Below the pieces are notes generated by a model that was not told the DNA's origin, did not search any database, and saw nothing but the letters and a program-made list of their open reading frames with translations. A DNA stretch of 64,000 nucleotides from Rubrimonas cliftonensis (GTDB lineage: Bacteria > Pseudomonadota > Alphaproteobacteria > Rhodobacterales > Rhodobacteraceae). Both the position numbers and the translations under genes were made by a program. The DNA lies in contig NZ_FNQM01000003.1 in the NCBI RefSeq assembly GCF_900107585.1, forward strand, positions 186,001 to 250,000, written 5' to 3'. Below are positions 35,138 to 46,840 of the stretch, one piece after another (the stretch's first letter is position 1; every line of letters begins with the position of its first letter).

Positions 35138-36508
35138 ATGGCGAAGGACGCGCCGGGCTTCGCCTGCGCCGAATGCGGCGCGACGCACCGCAAGTGGTCG
35201 GGGCGCTGCGACGCCTGCGGGGCATGGAACAGCATCGTCGAGGACAAGGGGCTGACGGCCTCCGGCCCGCCCTCCAAGACGCTGGGGCGCGCGCGCGGCA
35301 AGGCGATGACGCTGGTCCCGCTCACGGGTCGGGAGGCGCCGCCGCCGCGCACGCCCTCCGGCGGCGCCGAACTCGACCGCGTGCTCGGCGGCGGGCTGGT
35401 CGCGGGCTCGGCGATCCTCGTCGGCGGCGACCCCGGCATCGGCAAATCGACGCTGCTGCTGCAGGCGGCGGCGGCCTTCGCGCGCGGAGGGGCCAAGTCG
35501 GTCTATGTCTCCGGCGAGGAGGCGACGGCGCAGGTTCGAATGCGCGCCGCGCGGCTGGGGCTGGCCGACGCGCCGGTGCTGCTGGCGGCCGAGACCTCCC
35601 TGCGCGACATCCTCACAACGCTGGAGGCGGAGCGCCCGGCGCTGGCGATCATCGATTCGATCCAGACCATGTGGGCCGACACGGTGGACAGCGCGCCCGG
35701 CTCCGTCAGCCAGGTGCGCGCCGCCGCCCATGAGCTGACCGCCTTCGCCAAGCGGCGCGACACCGCGGTGATCCTCGTCGGCCACGTCACCAAGGAGGGC
35801 CAGATCGCGGGGCCGCGGGTGGTCGAGCACATGGTCGACACGGTGCTCTATTTCGAGGGCGAGCGCGGGCACCAGTTCCGCATCCTGCGCTCGGTCAAGA
35901 ACCGCTTCGGCCCGGCCGACGAGATCGGCGTGTTCGAGATGACCGGGTCGGGGCTGGCGGAGGTCGCCAACCCCTCGGCGCTGTTTCTCGGCGAGCGCGG
36001 CGCGCGGGCGCCCGGCGCGGCGGTGTTCGCCGGGATGGAGGGCACGCGGCCGCTGCTGTGCGAGATCCAGGCGCTGGTGGCCCGCTCCAGCCTCGGAACC
36101 CCCCGCCGCGCCGTGGTGGGCTGGGATTCGGGCCGCCTTGCGATGCTGCTGGCGGTGCTGGAGGCGCGCGCCGGGGTCTCGATGGCGGGGATGGACGTCT
36201 ATCTCAACGTCGCCGGCGGCCTGCGCGTGGGCGAGCCGGCGGCGGACCTGGCGGTGGCCGCGGCGCTGATCTCGGCGCTGACCGACGTCAGCCTGCCCGC
36301 CGACGCGGTGTGCTTCGGCGAAATCAGCCTCTCGGGCGCCGTTCGCCCTGTCGCCCACGCCGAAGCGCGGCTAAAGGAGGCGCAGAAGCTGGGTTTCGCC
36401 CGCGCTTACGGCCCCGCCGGGGGGCCTGAGGCGGCGGGGCTGGCCCTGGAGCGCGTCGCCGATCTCGCGGATTTCGCCGCGGCGCTCGGCTGCGCGCCGG
36501 AGGAATGA
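35138..36508 (+). CDS. radA: DNA repair protein RadA (branch-migration ATPase)
   Basis: 456 residues from the ATG at 35138; the TTG two codons upstream is not needed. The N-terminal zinc finger is CAECGATHRKWSGRCDACG. The Walker A is VGGDPGIGKSTLLLQ, Walker B region LAIIDSIQTMW, and the RadA-specific motif VKNRFGPADEIGVFEM is present. The C-terminal Lon-protease-like domain includes MDVYLNVAGGLRVGEPAADLAVAAA. RadA helps process recombination intermediates. Typical length; probably active. Confidence 0.96.
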   Translation: MAKDAPGFACAECGATHRKWSGRCDACGAWNSIVEDKGLTASGPPSKTLGRARGKAMTLVPLTGREAPPPRTPSGGAELDRVLGGGLVAGSAILVGGDPGIGKSTLLLQAAAAFARGGAKSVYVSGEEATAQVRMRAARLGLADAPVLLAAETSLRDILTTLEAERPALAIIDSIQTMWADTVDSAPGSVSQVRAAAHELTAFAKRRDTAVILVGHVTKEGQIAGPRVVEHMVDTVLYFEGERGHQFRILRSVKNRFGPADEIGVFEMTGSGLAEVANPSALFLGERGARAPGAAVFAGMEGTRPLLCEIQALVARSSLGTPRRAVVGWDSGRLAMLLAVLEARAGVSMAGMDVYLNVAGGLRVGEPAADLAVAAALISALTDVSLPADAVCFGEISLSGAVRPVAHAEARLKEAQKLGFARAYGPAGGPEAAGLALERVADLADFAAALGCAPEE

Positions 36509-36575
36509 AGTCGGGGGCTGGATGGCGGCGGCTCGGGGCCGCGGCCCGCGGCCTTAAGGCGCGGAGGCGGGCGGC

Positions 36576-37151
36576 ATGGCGTTCACGGTGGTCGATCTGG
36601 TTGTGCTCGGCGTCGTCGCCGTCTCGGGCCTGCTGGCCTATTCCCGAGGGCTGACGCGCGAGGCGCTGGCGATCGGCGGATGGATCCTCGCGGGGCTCGG
36701 CGCCTTCTTCTTCGCGCCGCTGGTGGAGCCGCTGCTGCGCGAGATCCCCGTCGTCGGCGACTTCCTGCGAACCTCCTGCACGCTGGCGATGCTGGCGGGC
36801 TTCGCCGTCTCCTTCGCGCTGATCCTGCTGCTGCTGGCGATCTTCACGCCGCTGGTCTCGGGCATGGTGCGCGAGAGCGCCATCGGCCCGCTCGACAGCG
36901 CGGCGGGCTTCCTGTTCGGCGTGGCGCGCGGCGTGGCGCTGGTGGCGGTGCTCTACCTGCTCTACGATCTCGTGGTGCCGATCGAGCAGCGCGTGGAGGC
37001 GATCGACGGCGCGCGCTCGGCGGTCTGGCTGGGCGACGCTGCGGAGGCGATCCGCGCCTCGGCGCCCGAGACGGCCCCTGCCTGGCTCACCGACCGCATC
37101 GACCGGCTGATGGGCGCCTGCGGCGAGCCGCCGGCGACGCCGGCGATCTGA
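36576..37151 (+). CDS. cvpA: CvpA family membrane protein
   Basis: 191 residues with four membrane helices (VVDLVVLGVVAVSGLLAYSRG, LAIGGWILAGLGAFFFAPLV, CTLAMLAGFAVSFALILLLLAIF and LFGVARGVALVAVLYLLYDL). The start AFTVVDLVVLGVVAVSGLLAYSRGLTREAL and GPLDSAAGFLFGVARGV are CvpA hallmarks. CvpA is needed for colicin V production and envelope stress tolerance, and in many proteobacteria precedes purF; here purF is 3 kb further on. The C-terminal 50 residues are soluble. Confidence 0.9.
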   Translation: MAFTVVDLVVLGVVAVSGLLAYSRGLTREALAIGGWILAGLGAFFFAPLVEPLLREIPVVGDFLRTSCTLAMLAGFAVSFALILLLLAIFTPLVSGMVRESAIGPLDSAAGFLFGVARGVALVAVLYLLYDLVVPIEQRVEAIDGARSAVWLGDAAEAIRASAPETAPAWLTDRIDRLMGACGEPPATPAI

Positions 37152-37192
37152 CCCCCTGCCCCTCTGAACCCCTGACCGCCGGAGCGCGCGAG

Positions 37193-38191
37193 ATGATCAG
37201 AGCCTACGGTCATCATGCGGAGCGGCTGGTGAAGCGCGCTCCGGACGCCGATCTCGCGAACATCCTCTGGTTCGACCTCGAAGCGCCGTCGAATGAAGAG
37301 GAGACCACGCTTGAGGCCCGGCTCGGGCTCGACCTGCCGACCCGCGACGAGATGCGCGAGATCGAGCAATCCGCGCGCCTCTATGTCGAGAATGGCGCGG
37401 TGTTCATGACTGCGACGCTGCCGGCGAGTTCCGAGGGCGAGAGCCCGGCGCTGGAGCCCGTCACCTTCGTGCTGACCGACCGCTGCCTCGTGACCGTGCG
37501 CTACCACACGCCGCGCGCCTTCACGACCTTCCCGCCCCATGCCGCCAAGGGGCTGGCGCCCTGCGACACGCCGGCCGCCCTGCTGACGAGCCTGCTCGAC
37601 GCGATGGTGGAGCGGCAGGCCGACCTGCTGGAGCATGTCGGCGCCGGCATCGACGGGGTGTCGCGCGACATCTTCCGCCACAAGGCGCAGACGGGCAAGC
37701 CGCGCCCCGACAAGGACATGCGCGGCATCCTGGAGACCATCGGCCGCATGGGCGACCTCAGCGGCAACATCCGTCTTGGACTGCTGAGCCTTGAGCGGCT
37801 GGTCGGCTTCCTCGCGCTGAACCTCGGCGAGCGGACCGGCGAGCGGGTCGCCGACATGCCCGGCGCGCGCGAGGCCCGGCCGCGGGTGAAGGTGCTGGCG
37901 CGGGACGTGCGGGCGCTCTCCGAGCACGCGGCCTTCCTCGACCAGAAGATCACCTTCCTGCTCGACGCCGCGCTCGGCTTCATCAACATCGAGCAGAACG
38001 CGATCATCAAGATATTCTCGGTGGCCGCGGTCGGCTTCCTGCCGCCGACGCTGGTCGCGTCCATCTACGGGATGAACTTCCAGTTCATGCCGGAGCTGGA
38101 CTGGGGCCTGGGCTATCCGCTGGCGCTGGGGCTGATGGTCCTCTCCGCCGCGCTGCCGCTGTGGTATTTCCGTCGGCGCGGCTGGCTCTGA
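37193..38191 (+). CDS. CorA/ZntB-type divalent cation transporter
   Basis: 332 residues. The cytosolic domain begins MIRAYGHHAERLVKRAPDAD, with NILWFDLEAPSNEEE, LFRTEMREIEQSARLYVENG-like strands and a long helix LGERTGERVADMPGAREARP. The last 60 residues hold two membrane helices joined by the signature YGMNFQFMPEL (G-M-N). It is similar to CorA magnesium transporters, but ZntB (zinc) is not excluded from sequence alone. Divergent-free position after cvpA. Confidence 0.92.
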   Translation: MIRAYGHHAERLVKRAPDADLANILWFDLEAPSNEEETTLEARLGLDLPTRDEMREIEQSARLYVENGAVFMTATLPASSEGESPALEPVTFVLTDRCLVTVRYHTPRAFTTFPPHAAKGLAPCDTPAALLTSLLDAMVERQADLLEHVGAGIDGVSRDIFRHKAQTGKPRPDKDMRGILETIGRMGDLSGNIRLGLLSLERLVGFLALNLGERTGERVADMPGAREARPRVKVLARDVRALSEHAAFLDQKITFLLDAALGFINIEQNAIIKIFSVAAVGFLPPTLVASIYGMNFQFMPELDWGLGYPLALGLMVLSAALPLWYFRRRGWL

Positions 38192-38271
38192 AGCCCGCGC
38201 GGGGCCTGAACGGCCGACCGCCGCGCGCCAGAACGGCCCCGGGCGCGCGAGCGACAGCCTCGGCGGGCGCC

Positions 38272-39507
38272 TCAGTGCCCGCCCGACAGCACCAGCCTGC
38301 GCACCGGCGCGAGCAGCGCCTGGATCCGCAGGATCGCGGCGTGCACCACGCCGGTCGCATCGATGGCGTGGAGCGCCACGGCGCCGAGCGTCGAGAGGTC
38401 GGGATCCTGAAGCCGGTCGTGGTGGCTGGTGTAGACGTTGGCCGTGCAGGAGGCCCCCGGCGGCAGCCCCTCAAGCCCGCCCGCGAACATCGGCTCCAGC
38501 TCCGCCAGAACCGTGCCGTCGCCCCTGAACGCGCCGGCGTCGAGAAGCTGGTCGGAGAGCCGCACCTGCCCCGAGGCGACGTATTCCTGCACATGGGTCA
38601 CGACCATGGGGATGATCGTGAAGGGCTTCGCCGGGCAGGCGATCTCGGCGGCCATGCCGACCTTGAGAACCTGCGCCTCGATCTGGTCGAAGCCCGCCAG
38701 CACCGCGCGCCGCCCCGCGTCGGCGGGGATGATGACGCCCGCCGGGCGCATCAGCGGGCTGACGAAATCGCCGACGCGAAGCGTGAGCTGCTCCAGCGCG
38801 CCGTCGACGCCGGCGCGGACCACCGTCTGGTCCAGCGCCACCTGCGCCTGCGCGAGCTGGGCCTCGGCGAGCGCGCGCTGCGCGGGCAGCAGGGCGGCGA
38901 TCTCGACCTGGCTCGCCGCCTTCTCCGCCTGGGCCGCCGCCACCGCGCCGCGGCGACCGTCCGCGCGGGTCTGGAGCCGCTCGATCTCGCGCCTCGGCAC
39001 CACGTCGGGGTTCCGCGCGGCGAGCTCCTGCTTCGTCTCCAGCTCCTCGAGCGCCTGATCCAGCGCCCCCTGCGCCTCGACGATGGCGCCGTCCGCCGCG
39101 GCGAGCCGCGCCGACGCCACCAGCATGCGGGCCTCGATCTCGGCGATGCTGCGCCGGGCGGTCTCGACCGCCGCGCGCTCGTCGGCGTCGTCGAGCGAGA
39201 AGAGCGGCGCGCCGGCCGTCACGCGGTCGCCGCTGCGCACATGCACGGCGGCGATCCGCCCGCCGGCCTCGGGCAGCAGCGGCACGGTGCGGAAGAACGC
39301 GGCGGCGCTGCCCGTCGAGGGGTGGAAGTAGAAGATGACCGTGATCAGCGAGAGGGTCAGGATCACGCAGGCGGCGATGCCCCAGCGCAGCTCGTACCAC
39401 ACGGTGTAGAGCGTGATCTCGGCGCCGAGCCGCTTGCCCTGCCCGAAGCGGCGGAACAGGTAGTCCGGGAGGATTGTCACCAGCGAGCAGAGCAGCGCCT
39501 CGATCAT
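38272..39507 (-). CDS. HlyD family membrane fusion protein (YibH/EmrA-like)
   Basis: 411 residues with one N-terminal membrane helix (WGIAACVILTLSLITVIFYF, about residues 43-62). The hairpin consists of VPLLPEAGGRIAAVHVRSGDRVTAGAPLFSLDD (lipoyl half), a long coiled coil (about 110-210) and TVVRAGVDGALEQLTLRVGD (second lipoyl half), with a beta-barrel end. It acts as the periplasmic adaptor of an efflux system; no inner-membrane pump is adjacent. The ATG overlaps the DUF3302 stop, an arrangement shared with the E. coli yiaV-yiaW pairs. Confidence 0.9.
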   Translation of the reverse strand: MIEALLCSLVTILPDYLFRRFGQGKRLGAEITLYTVWYELRWGIAACVILTLSLITVIFYFHPSTGSAAAFFRTVPLLPEAGGRIAAVHVRSGDRVTAGAPLFSLDDADERAAVETARRSIAEIEARMLVASARLAAADGAIVEAQGALDQALEELETKQELAARNPDVVPRREIERLQTRADGRRGAVAAAQAEKAASQVEIAALLPAQRALAEAQLAQAQVALDQTVVRAGVDGALEQLTLRVGDFVSPLMRPAGVIIPADAGRRAVLAGFDQIEAQVLKVGMAAEIACPAKPFTIIPMVVTHVQEYVASGQVRLSDQLLDAGAFRGDGTVLAELEPMFAGGLEGLPPGASCTANVYTSHHDRLQDPDLSTLGAVALHAIDATGVVHAAILRIQALLAPVRRLVLSGGH

Positions 39508-39905
39508 GGCGCGTCCTCGCCCTGCGTCGCGGGACCGTCCTTCGCTGCGGGGCCGCCGCGCCGGCGCCCCGTCATCCGCTCCAGCGCCTCGGCGATGCGG
39601 CGCGCAGGCGTCTGGAGGTCGGGAAGCTCGACCAGCGCCAGGACGAGCGCGGCGACCCAGAAGATGTTCTGGTGAGTGAACAGCGCCAGCAGCGCCAGCA
39701 CGGCGACCAGTTCGATCTGCCCCCTGCCCCGGCCATGCGCCAGCCGCTCCGGCAGCGCGTGCAGCGTGAGGTAGAGCACCGCCGCGCCCAGTACGGCGGC
39801 TACGAGCACGACGCCGAGCCCGACGAGCAGTGCGTCCGTCTCGCCCGGGGGCGTGATGAAAGGCGGCAGCGCATGCGGCGCCAGCGGATGCATCCCTGCG
39901 GCCAT
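39504..39905 (-). CDS. DUF3302 membrane protein paired with HlyD-type adaptor
   Basis: 133 residues. The core LYLTLHALPERLAHGRGRGQ followed by IELVAVLALLALFTHQNIFWVAALVLALVELPD is the DUF3302 signature, with two hydrophobic segments (about residues 26-46 and 63-88). GGAGGAAGGCG just before the ATG at 39905 fixes the start over the longer frame. DUF3302 genes (yiaW/yibI) are always beside an HlyD gene, as here. Small-molecule efflux role is inferred only. Confidence 0.85.
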   Translation of the reverse strand: MAAGMHPLAPHALPPFITPPGETDALLVGLGVVLVAAVLGAAVLYLTLHALPERLAHGRGRGQIELVAVLALLALFTHQNIFWVAALVLALVELPDLQTPARRIAEALERMTGRRRGGPAAKDGPATQGEDAP

Positions 39906-40072
39906 CGCCTTCCTCCCCATCGACGTCCCTGCGCTAGCGCGCGCGCCCCGGAGGCGCCAGCCCTGCGATTGTCGCATCGCCGCCCGGCTTTTCGCGACGG
40001 CGTGATGACACCCCGCCCCGCGGGCGTTATATGCGAGAGCGACTCCTTGACCAGCGAAGCGGAGCAGCGCGC

Positions 40073-41566
40073 ATGACTGGCGACGCCCATACGCCTGACC
40101 GACGCCTGCCCAGCCACCCGTTCGACCCCGACGACGACAAGCTGCGCGAGGAATGCGGCGTCTACGGGGTGTTCGGCGCCCCCGACGCGGCGAGCTTCGT
40201 GGCGCTGGGGCTGCACGCGCTCCAGCATCGGGGGCAGGAGGCCGCAGGCGTCGCCGCCCATGAGGGCGAACCGAACGGCTTCAACATCGTGCGCCGGCTA
40301 GGCCATGTCCGGGACAGCTTCACGACCGCGGAGGTCATCAAGGCCCTGCCCGGCCGTCTCGCGCTCGGCCATGTGCGCTATTCGACCGCCGGCGCGAAGG
40401 GCGCGACCGCCATCCGCGACGTGCAGCCGCTCTACGCGGAGTTCGCGCAGGGCGGCTTCGCCATCGCCCATAACGGCAACATCGTGAACGCCGACGCGCT
40501 GCGGGCGGAGCTGATCGAGCGCGGCTCGATCTTCCAGAGCTCCAGCGACACCGAGTGCATCGTGCATCTCATGGCGCGCTCGATCCAGCGCAGCGCGGCG
40601 GAGCGGATGAAGGACGCGCTGCGCCGCGTCGAGGGCGCCTACTCCATCATCGCGATGACGCGCAGCAAGATGATCGGCGTGCGCGACCCCCTCGGCGTGC
40701 GGCCGCTGGTGCTGGGCCGCGCCGGCGACGCCTGGATCCTCTCGTCTGAGAGCTGCGCGCTCGACATCGTCGGCGCCGAGTTCGTGCGCGACGTGGCGCC
40801 CGGCGAGATGGTCATCATCTCCGACGACGGCGTGGAGAGCCAGTTCCCGTTCCAGCCGAGCAAGCCGCGCTTCTGCGTGTTCGAATACGTCTACTTCTCG
40901 CGCCCCGACAGCGTGATCGGCGGCCTCTCGGTCTACGAGACGCGCCGCCGCATCGGCGTGGAGTTGGCGCGGGAGGCGCCGGTGGAGGCCGACCTCATCT
41001 GTCCCGTGCCCGACAGCGGCACGCCCGCCGCCATCGGCTACAGTCAGGAATCGGGCGTGCCCTACGCGATGGGGATCATCCGCAACCAGTATGTCGGGCG
41101 GACGTTCATCGAGCCGAGCGAGCAGATCCGCAACATGGGCGTACGGCTGAAGCTGAACGTCAACCGCGCCGTCGTCGCCGGCAAGCGCGTGGTGCTGGTC
41201 GACGACAGCGTGGTGCGCGGCACGACCTCCCGCAAGATCAAGGAGATGGTGCTGGACGCCGGCGCCGCGGAGGTTCACCTGCGCATCGCCTCGCCGCCGA
41301 CCACCTGGCCCTGCTTCTACGGCGTGGACACGCCCGACAAGGAGAAGCTGCTCGCCGCCACCATGAGCGAGGAGGAGATGCGCGACCATCTGGGCGTCGA
41401 TTCGCTGCGCTTCGTCTCGCTGGACGGCCTCTACCGCGCCTGCGGCGTGGCGGAGGGCCGTGACGACCGGGCGCCGCAGTTCTGCGACGCCTGCTTCTCG
41501 GGCGACTACCCGGTGGCGCCGTCGGACCGGATCGCGCAGGGCCGCCTCAAGCTCGCCGCGGAGTAG
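40073..41566 (+). CDS. purF: Amidophosphoribosyltransferase
   Basis: 497 residues. A 27-residue propeptide precedes Cys28, the N-terminal nucleophile (REECGVYGVFGAPDAA). The glutaminase domain has LHALQHRGQEAAG, GHVRYSTAGAKG and FAIAHNGNIVNAD. The PRPP-binding motif is VVLVDDSVVRGTTSRKI (about residue 377), and the Cys-rich C-terminus has QFCDACFSGDYPV. It makes phosphoribosylamine, the first step of purine synthesis. Complete and typical in length. GGAGCAGCGCGC precedes the ATG at 40073. Confidence 0.97.
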   Translation: MTGDAHTPDRRLPSHPFDPDDDKLREECGVYGVFGAPDAASFVALGLHALQHRGQEAAGVAAHEGEPNGFNIVRRLGHVRDSFTTAEVIKALPGRLALGHVRYSTAGAKGATAIRDVQPLYAEFAQGGFAIAHNGNIVNADALRAELIERGSIFQSSSDTECIVHLMARSIQRSAAERMKDALRRVEGAYSIIAMTRSKMIGVRDPLGVRPLVLGRAGDAWILSSESCALDIVGAEFVRDVAPGEMVIISDDGVESQFPFQPSKPRFCVFEYVYFSRPDSVIGGLSVYETRRRIGVELAREAPVEADLICPVPDSGTPAAIGYSQESGVPYAMGIIRNQYVGRTFIEPSEQIRNMGVRLKLNVNRAVVAGKRVVLVDDSVVRGTTSRKIKEMVLDAGAAEVHLRIASPPTTWPCFYGVDTPDKEKLLAATMSEEEMRDHLGVDSLRFVSLDGLYRACGVAEGRDDRAPQFCDACFSGDYPVAPSDRIAQGRLKLAAE

Positions 41567-41608
41567 CGCGGCGGAGCCGAGGCCCGGGGGCGATGCGCCG
41601 CCGGGACG

Positions 41609-42193
41609 TCACCCCTTCGGCCTGCCGGCCTGCGTCGCGTCGGCGACCTCGTTCAGCCGGCCGGTCTTCACGTCGTAGACGTAGCCGTAGATCGGGATCG
41701 CAGGGTTGACGAGCGGGTGGGCGCGGATGCGCGCGACGTCCTCGACGACGGCGCGGGCCTGATCGGGAATGGTCAGCCACTTGACGTAGCGGCCCTCGGC
41801 AGAGCCGCCCGGCTCGGCGGTGTTGCGGAAACCCGCCGGCGTGAGCTCGGCGGTCGCCAGCGAGCCCGCCAGAAGATCGCCCATCGTCGCGTCGTCGAAG
41901 AACAGCATGCCGCAGTCGGTGTGATGCACCACGAACCACTCCCGCGTGCCGAGCAGCTTGTGGCTGATCACCATGGAGCGAATCGCGTCGTCGCTCGCGC
42001 GCCCGCCGGCGTTGCGCACGACATGCGCGTCGCCTTCCGCGAGACCAGCGTACTTCGCCGGGTCGAGCCGCGCGTCCATGCAGGTGAGAATGAGAAAGCC
42101 GCGCGCCGGCGGCAGCGCGAGCGCGCCCTTCTCGCCAAAATCCCCCGCATAGGCCGCGTTGGCCGCCTCGATCTCGATCTTGATCGCGCTCAT
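41609..42193 (-). CDS. Beta-class carbonic anhydrase
   Basis: 194 residues. The zinc-binding motifs are C-x-D-x-R in [16 protein letters not shown] (about residues 37-52) and H-x2-C in [14 protein letters not shown] (about 91-96), with [20 protein letters not shown] between, as in type II-like beta-CAs. It interconverts CO2 and bicarbonate. The C-terminal [18 protein letters not shown] resembles the group often labelled simply 'carbonic anhydrase' in alphaproteobacteria. Confidence 0.92.
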   Translation of the reverse strand: MSAIKIEIEAANAAYAGDFGEKGALALPPARGFLILTCMDARLDPAKYAGLAEGDAHVVRNAGGRASDDAIRSMVISHKLLGTREWFVVHHTDCGMLFFDDATMGDLLAGSLATAELTPAGFRNTAEPGGSAEGRYVKWLTIPDQARAVVEDVARIRAHPLVNPAIPIYGYVYDVKTGRLNEVADATQAGRPKG

Positions 42194-42317
42194 GGCGTCT
42201 CTCCCCCCTGCGCTCCGGCGCGCAGTCGCCGGTTCGGGAAAGGATGACCGGCGGACGGGGGCGCACGCAACGCCAAACGCCCTTCTCCGGCCTCGGAATT
42301 CGCGCTAACTCGGGCCG

Positions 42318-43019
42318 ATGGACAGGAAAGATGAAGTGGTTCTCGTCACCGGCGCCTCGCGCGGGCTCGGCTATGCGCTGGCGCTGGCGGAGGCCGCGCG
42401 AGGCGCCCATGTCGTCGCGCTGGCGCGCACCGTCGGCGGACTGGAGGAACTCGACGACGCGGTGAAGGCGGCCGGCGGCGCCGCGACGCTGACGCCGCTC
42501 GACGTCACCGACGACGACGGGCTGGCGCGGCTCGGCGCGGCGATCCACCAGCGTTGGGGCCGGCTGGACCGCTGGCTGCACTGCGCCGTGCATGCGCCGC
42601 CCTGCGCGCCGGCGAGCCACGCCGATGCGAAGGACGTCGACCGCGCCATGGCGGTGAACGCGCGGGCGACGCAGCGCCTGATCAGGGTGCTCGACCCGCT
42701 GCTGCGCGCGGCGCCCGCCGGCGCGGCGGCGCTGATGGACGACCGGACGGAGGGCCGGCCCTTCTTCGCGCCCTACGCCGCGAGCAAGGCCGCGGCCCGC
42801 GCCTGGTGGGCGGCATGGGCGCTGGAGACGTCGAAATCGCCGCTGCGCGTGCGCCTGGCGCTTCCCCCGCCGATGGCGACCGCGACGCGAGCGCGCTTCT
42901 TTCCCGGCGAGGACCGGGAGCGTCTGGCGCGTCCCGCCGAGGTCGCCGGGCGACTGCTGGCGGCGCTGGCGCAGGGCGGCGACGCGGAGATCGATCTGAG
43001 GGAAAGGCTGGCGGCGTGA
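42318..43019 (+). CDS. Short-chain dehydrogenase/reductase
   Basis: 233 residues. The Rossmann nucleotide motif is VLVTGASRGLGYALALAEAA at the N-terminus, with LTPLDVTDDDGLARL and the catalytic YxxxK in APYAASKAAARAWW. The usual Ser is not clear (the strand reads AAALMDDRTEG), so activity is uncertain. The middle and C-terminus are short for a classical SDR. The next SDR gene overlaps its stop (GTGA), so the two act in one unit; substrate unknown. Confidence 0.85.
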   Translation: MDRKDEVVLVTGASRGLGYALALAEAARGAHVVALARTVGGLEELDDAVKAAGGAATLTPLDVTDDDGLARLGAAIHQRWGRLDRWLHCAVHAPPCAPASHADAKDVDRAMAVNARATQRLIRVLDPLLRAAPAGAAALMDDRTEGRPFFAPYAASKAAARAWWAAWALETSKSPLRVRLALPPPMATATRARFFPGEDRERLARPAEVAGRLLAALAQGGDAEIDLRERLAA

Positions 43020-43783
43020 GCGCGGAACTCCAGGGAAAGGCCGCGCTCGTGACTGGCGCCTCGCGCGGCATCGGCGCGGCGGCGGCGGCGGCGCTTGCCG
43101 AAGCCGGGGTCTCGGTCACGCTCGCGGCGCGCACCGTCGCGGAGGCGGAGACGCACGCCGCGACCATCCGCGCCGCGGGCGGCCGGGCGCAGGCGCTGGC
43201 CTGCGACGTGGCGGACGCCGCCGCCGTAGAGGCCGCGGTCGCCGCTACCGAGGATGCGTTCGGCCGCTTCGACATCCTCGTGAACAACGCCGGCCTGATC
43301 GACCCGATCGGGCGGCTCGCGGACGTGGACCCCGAGGCCTGGGGCAAGGTGATCGACGTCAACGTGAAGGGCGTCTTCCACGGCCTGCGCGCCGCGCTGC
43401 CCCGCATGGCGGCGCAGGGCGCGGGCGTCGTGGTGAACATCAGCTCCGGCGCCGCGACCAACGCGCTGGAAGGCTGGGCGCACTACTGCGCCTCCAAGGC
43501 CGCCGCGCTGATGCTGACGCGCTGCGCGCATGTCGAATACGGCGCGCAGGGCGTGCGCGTGGTGGGCCTGAGCCCCGGCACGGTGGCGACCTACATGCAG
43601 GAAACCATCCGCGCCTCGGGCGTCAACGCCGTCAGCCGGCTCGACTGGTCGGCGCACATCCCGCCGGAGTGGCCGGCGCGGGCGATCGTCTGGCTCTGCA
43701 CCGAGGACGCGCGCGAATTCGACGGCGGCGACGTCTCGCTGGGGAATGAGGAGATCCGGCGGCGCGCGGGGCTGATCCCGTGA
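43016..43783 (+). CDS. Short-chain dehydrogenase/reductase
   Basis: 255 residues from a GTG overlapping the preceding SDR. Intact motifs: ALVTGASRGIGAAAAAALAE, LACDVAD, ILVNNAGLIDPIG, catalytic Ser in VVVNISSGAAT and YCASKAAALML (Y-x3-K), and VVGLSPGTVATYMQ. Close in pattern to classical SDRs acting on ketones or alcohols. A second, complete SDR following an apparently weaker one suggests recent duplication. Confidence 0.93.
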   Translation: MSAELQGKAALVTGASRGIGAAAAAALAEAGVSVTLAARTVAEAETHAATIRAAGGRAQALACDVADAAAVEAAVAATEDAFGRFDILVNNAGLIDPIGRLADVDPEAWGKVIDVNVKGVFHGLRAALPRMAAQGAGVVVNISSGAATNALEGWAHYCASKAAALMLTRCAHVEYGAQGVRVVGLSPGTVATYMQETIRASGVNAVSRLDWSAHIPPEWPARAIVWLCTEDAREFDGGDVSLGNEEIRRRAGLIP

Positions 43784-43879
43784 CGCGCCGTTCCTCAGCC
43801 GACCGCGCGACCGGGACGACCGCCGGATCGGGCGGCCCGCGCGGTCGCCCGCCCGGTCGGCTGTCGCGGGGCTGAGCGG

Positions 43880-44839
43880 ATGCGGCCGTTCCTGCGCCGC
43901 TGGGCGACGGCCTGCGCCGTCGCCGTCGCTGCGGGAGCCGCCGCCGCGGCGGCAGAGGCGCAGGAAGTCGTCAGCGGCGCGCTGATGGACGCCAAGCTCC
44001 GCAGCCGCGCCAACGGCGTGCTTCAGGTGCTGTCCTTCACGGCGATCCCCGACAGCACCGCATCGGCGCTCAGCATCAGCAGCGATGACACCGGCGACCC
44101 GCATTTCCGGCAGACCCAGCTCGGCGGCGCCTTCACGGTGAGCGAGCGCACGCCGATCTATCTCGAAGGCTTCATCGGCGCGACGCGCTACGACCCCGAA
44201 TTCGTGTTCAGCGGCGGCGAAAGCACGCGCAGCGTGCCGACACGCTGGAGCGGCGTGACCGCCACCGGCGGCGTGGGCTACGATTTCGACATCGGCGCGA
44301 ACTGGGTGTTCCGGCCGATCGTCAACACGATGCTCGGCTACATGGCCAGCGACCTGAAACTCCTCACCTTCGTGATCGACCGCCAGGCGGACCCCGACCT
44401 CGACTTCATCGACGGCGGCGACCTGTTGGCGGTCGGCGGCGGCGGTTCGGTCATGCTGGACTACGAGCACCGCTCGGCGGCCTACGACGCAGACATCGAA
44501 CTGCGCTTCACCAGCCTGTTCGTGCGCAGCTTCGGCGGGGATGCGGTGGAGGGCCAGGCCCACGGGCAGACCGCGGCGCTGTGGACGCGCCTGCGCTACC
44601 CGACGGGGCTTCGCGCCTTCGACGCGCCGGTGCGCCTTGTCGTCGAAGGGGCGCATTCGAGCTTTTTCGGGGCGAACCGCGGCGCGCTGGGCTTCACCGA
44701 CCTCAGCCAGGTCGGGCTCGGCATCGAATTCGACACGGAAAGCAAGGGTGTTATCCTCACCCGCACGCGGCTCGTCGGGCGCTACGTCTTCGGCCGGAAC
44801 GTCTCCGGCTTCGGCGTGGGCCTCGGGGTCAGCTTCTGA
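43880..44839 (+). CDS. Outer-membrane beta-barrel protein
   Basis: 319 residues with a signal peptide ending near residue 28 (AAGAAAAAAEAQ) and a series of amphipathic strands such as TPIYLEGFIGATRYD, FDIGANWVFRPIVNTMLGY and LVVEGAHSSFFGANRG, closing with LVGRYVFGRNVSGFGVGLGVSF. The C-terminal Phe is the BAM recognition signature. Similar in length to solitary autotransporter-like barrels. No passenger domain and no recognised substrate. Confidence 0.8.
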   Translation: MRPFLRRWATACAVAVAAGAAAAAAEAQEVVSGALMDAKLRSRANGVLQVLSFTAIPDSTASALSISSDDTGDPHFRQTQLGGAFTVSERTPIYLEGFIGATRYDPEFVFSGGESTRSVPTRWSGVTATGGVGYDFDIGANWVFRPIVNTMLGYMASDLKLLTFVIDRQADPDLDFIDGGDLLAVGGGGSVMLDYEHRSAAYDADIELRFTSLFVRSFGGDAVEGQAHGQTAALWTRLRYPTGLRAFDAPVRLVVEGAHSSFFGANRGALGFTDLSQVGLGIEFDTESKGVILTRTRLVGRYVFGRNVSGFGVGLGVSF

Positions 44840-44851
44840 AGGCGCGCCGCG

Positions 44852-46753
<1,902 letters not shown>

Positions 46754-46840
46754 CGCGGATTCTCCCCTCGTCGCTCCACAACTAGGGCGACTCGCGTCGC
46801 CCGACACGCGGGCCTCTCTCCAAAACCCTCTTAATGTTTC

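Noticed and set aside
34463-36358. 631-codon minus-strand frame opposite lipocalin and radA
   Set aside because: Shadow frame without any recognisable motif.
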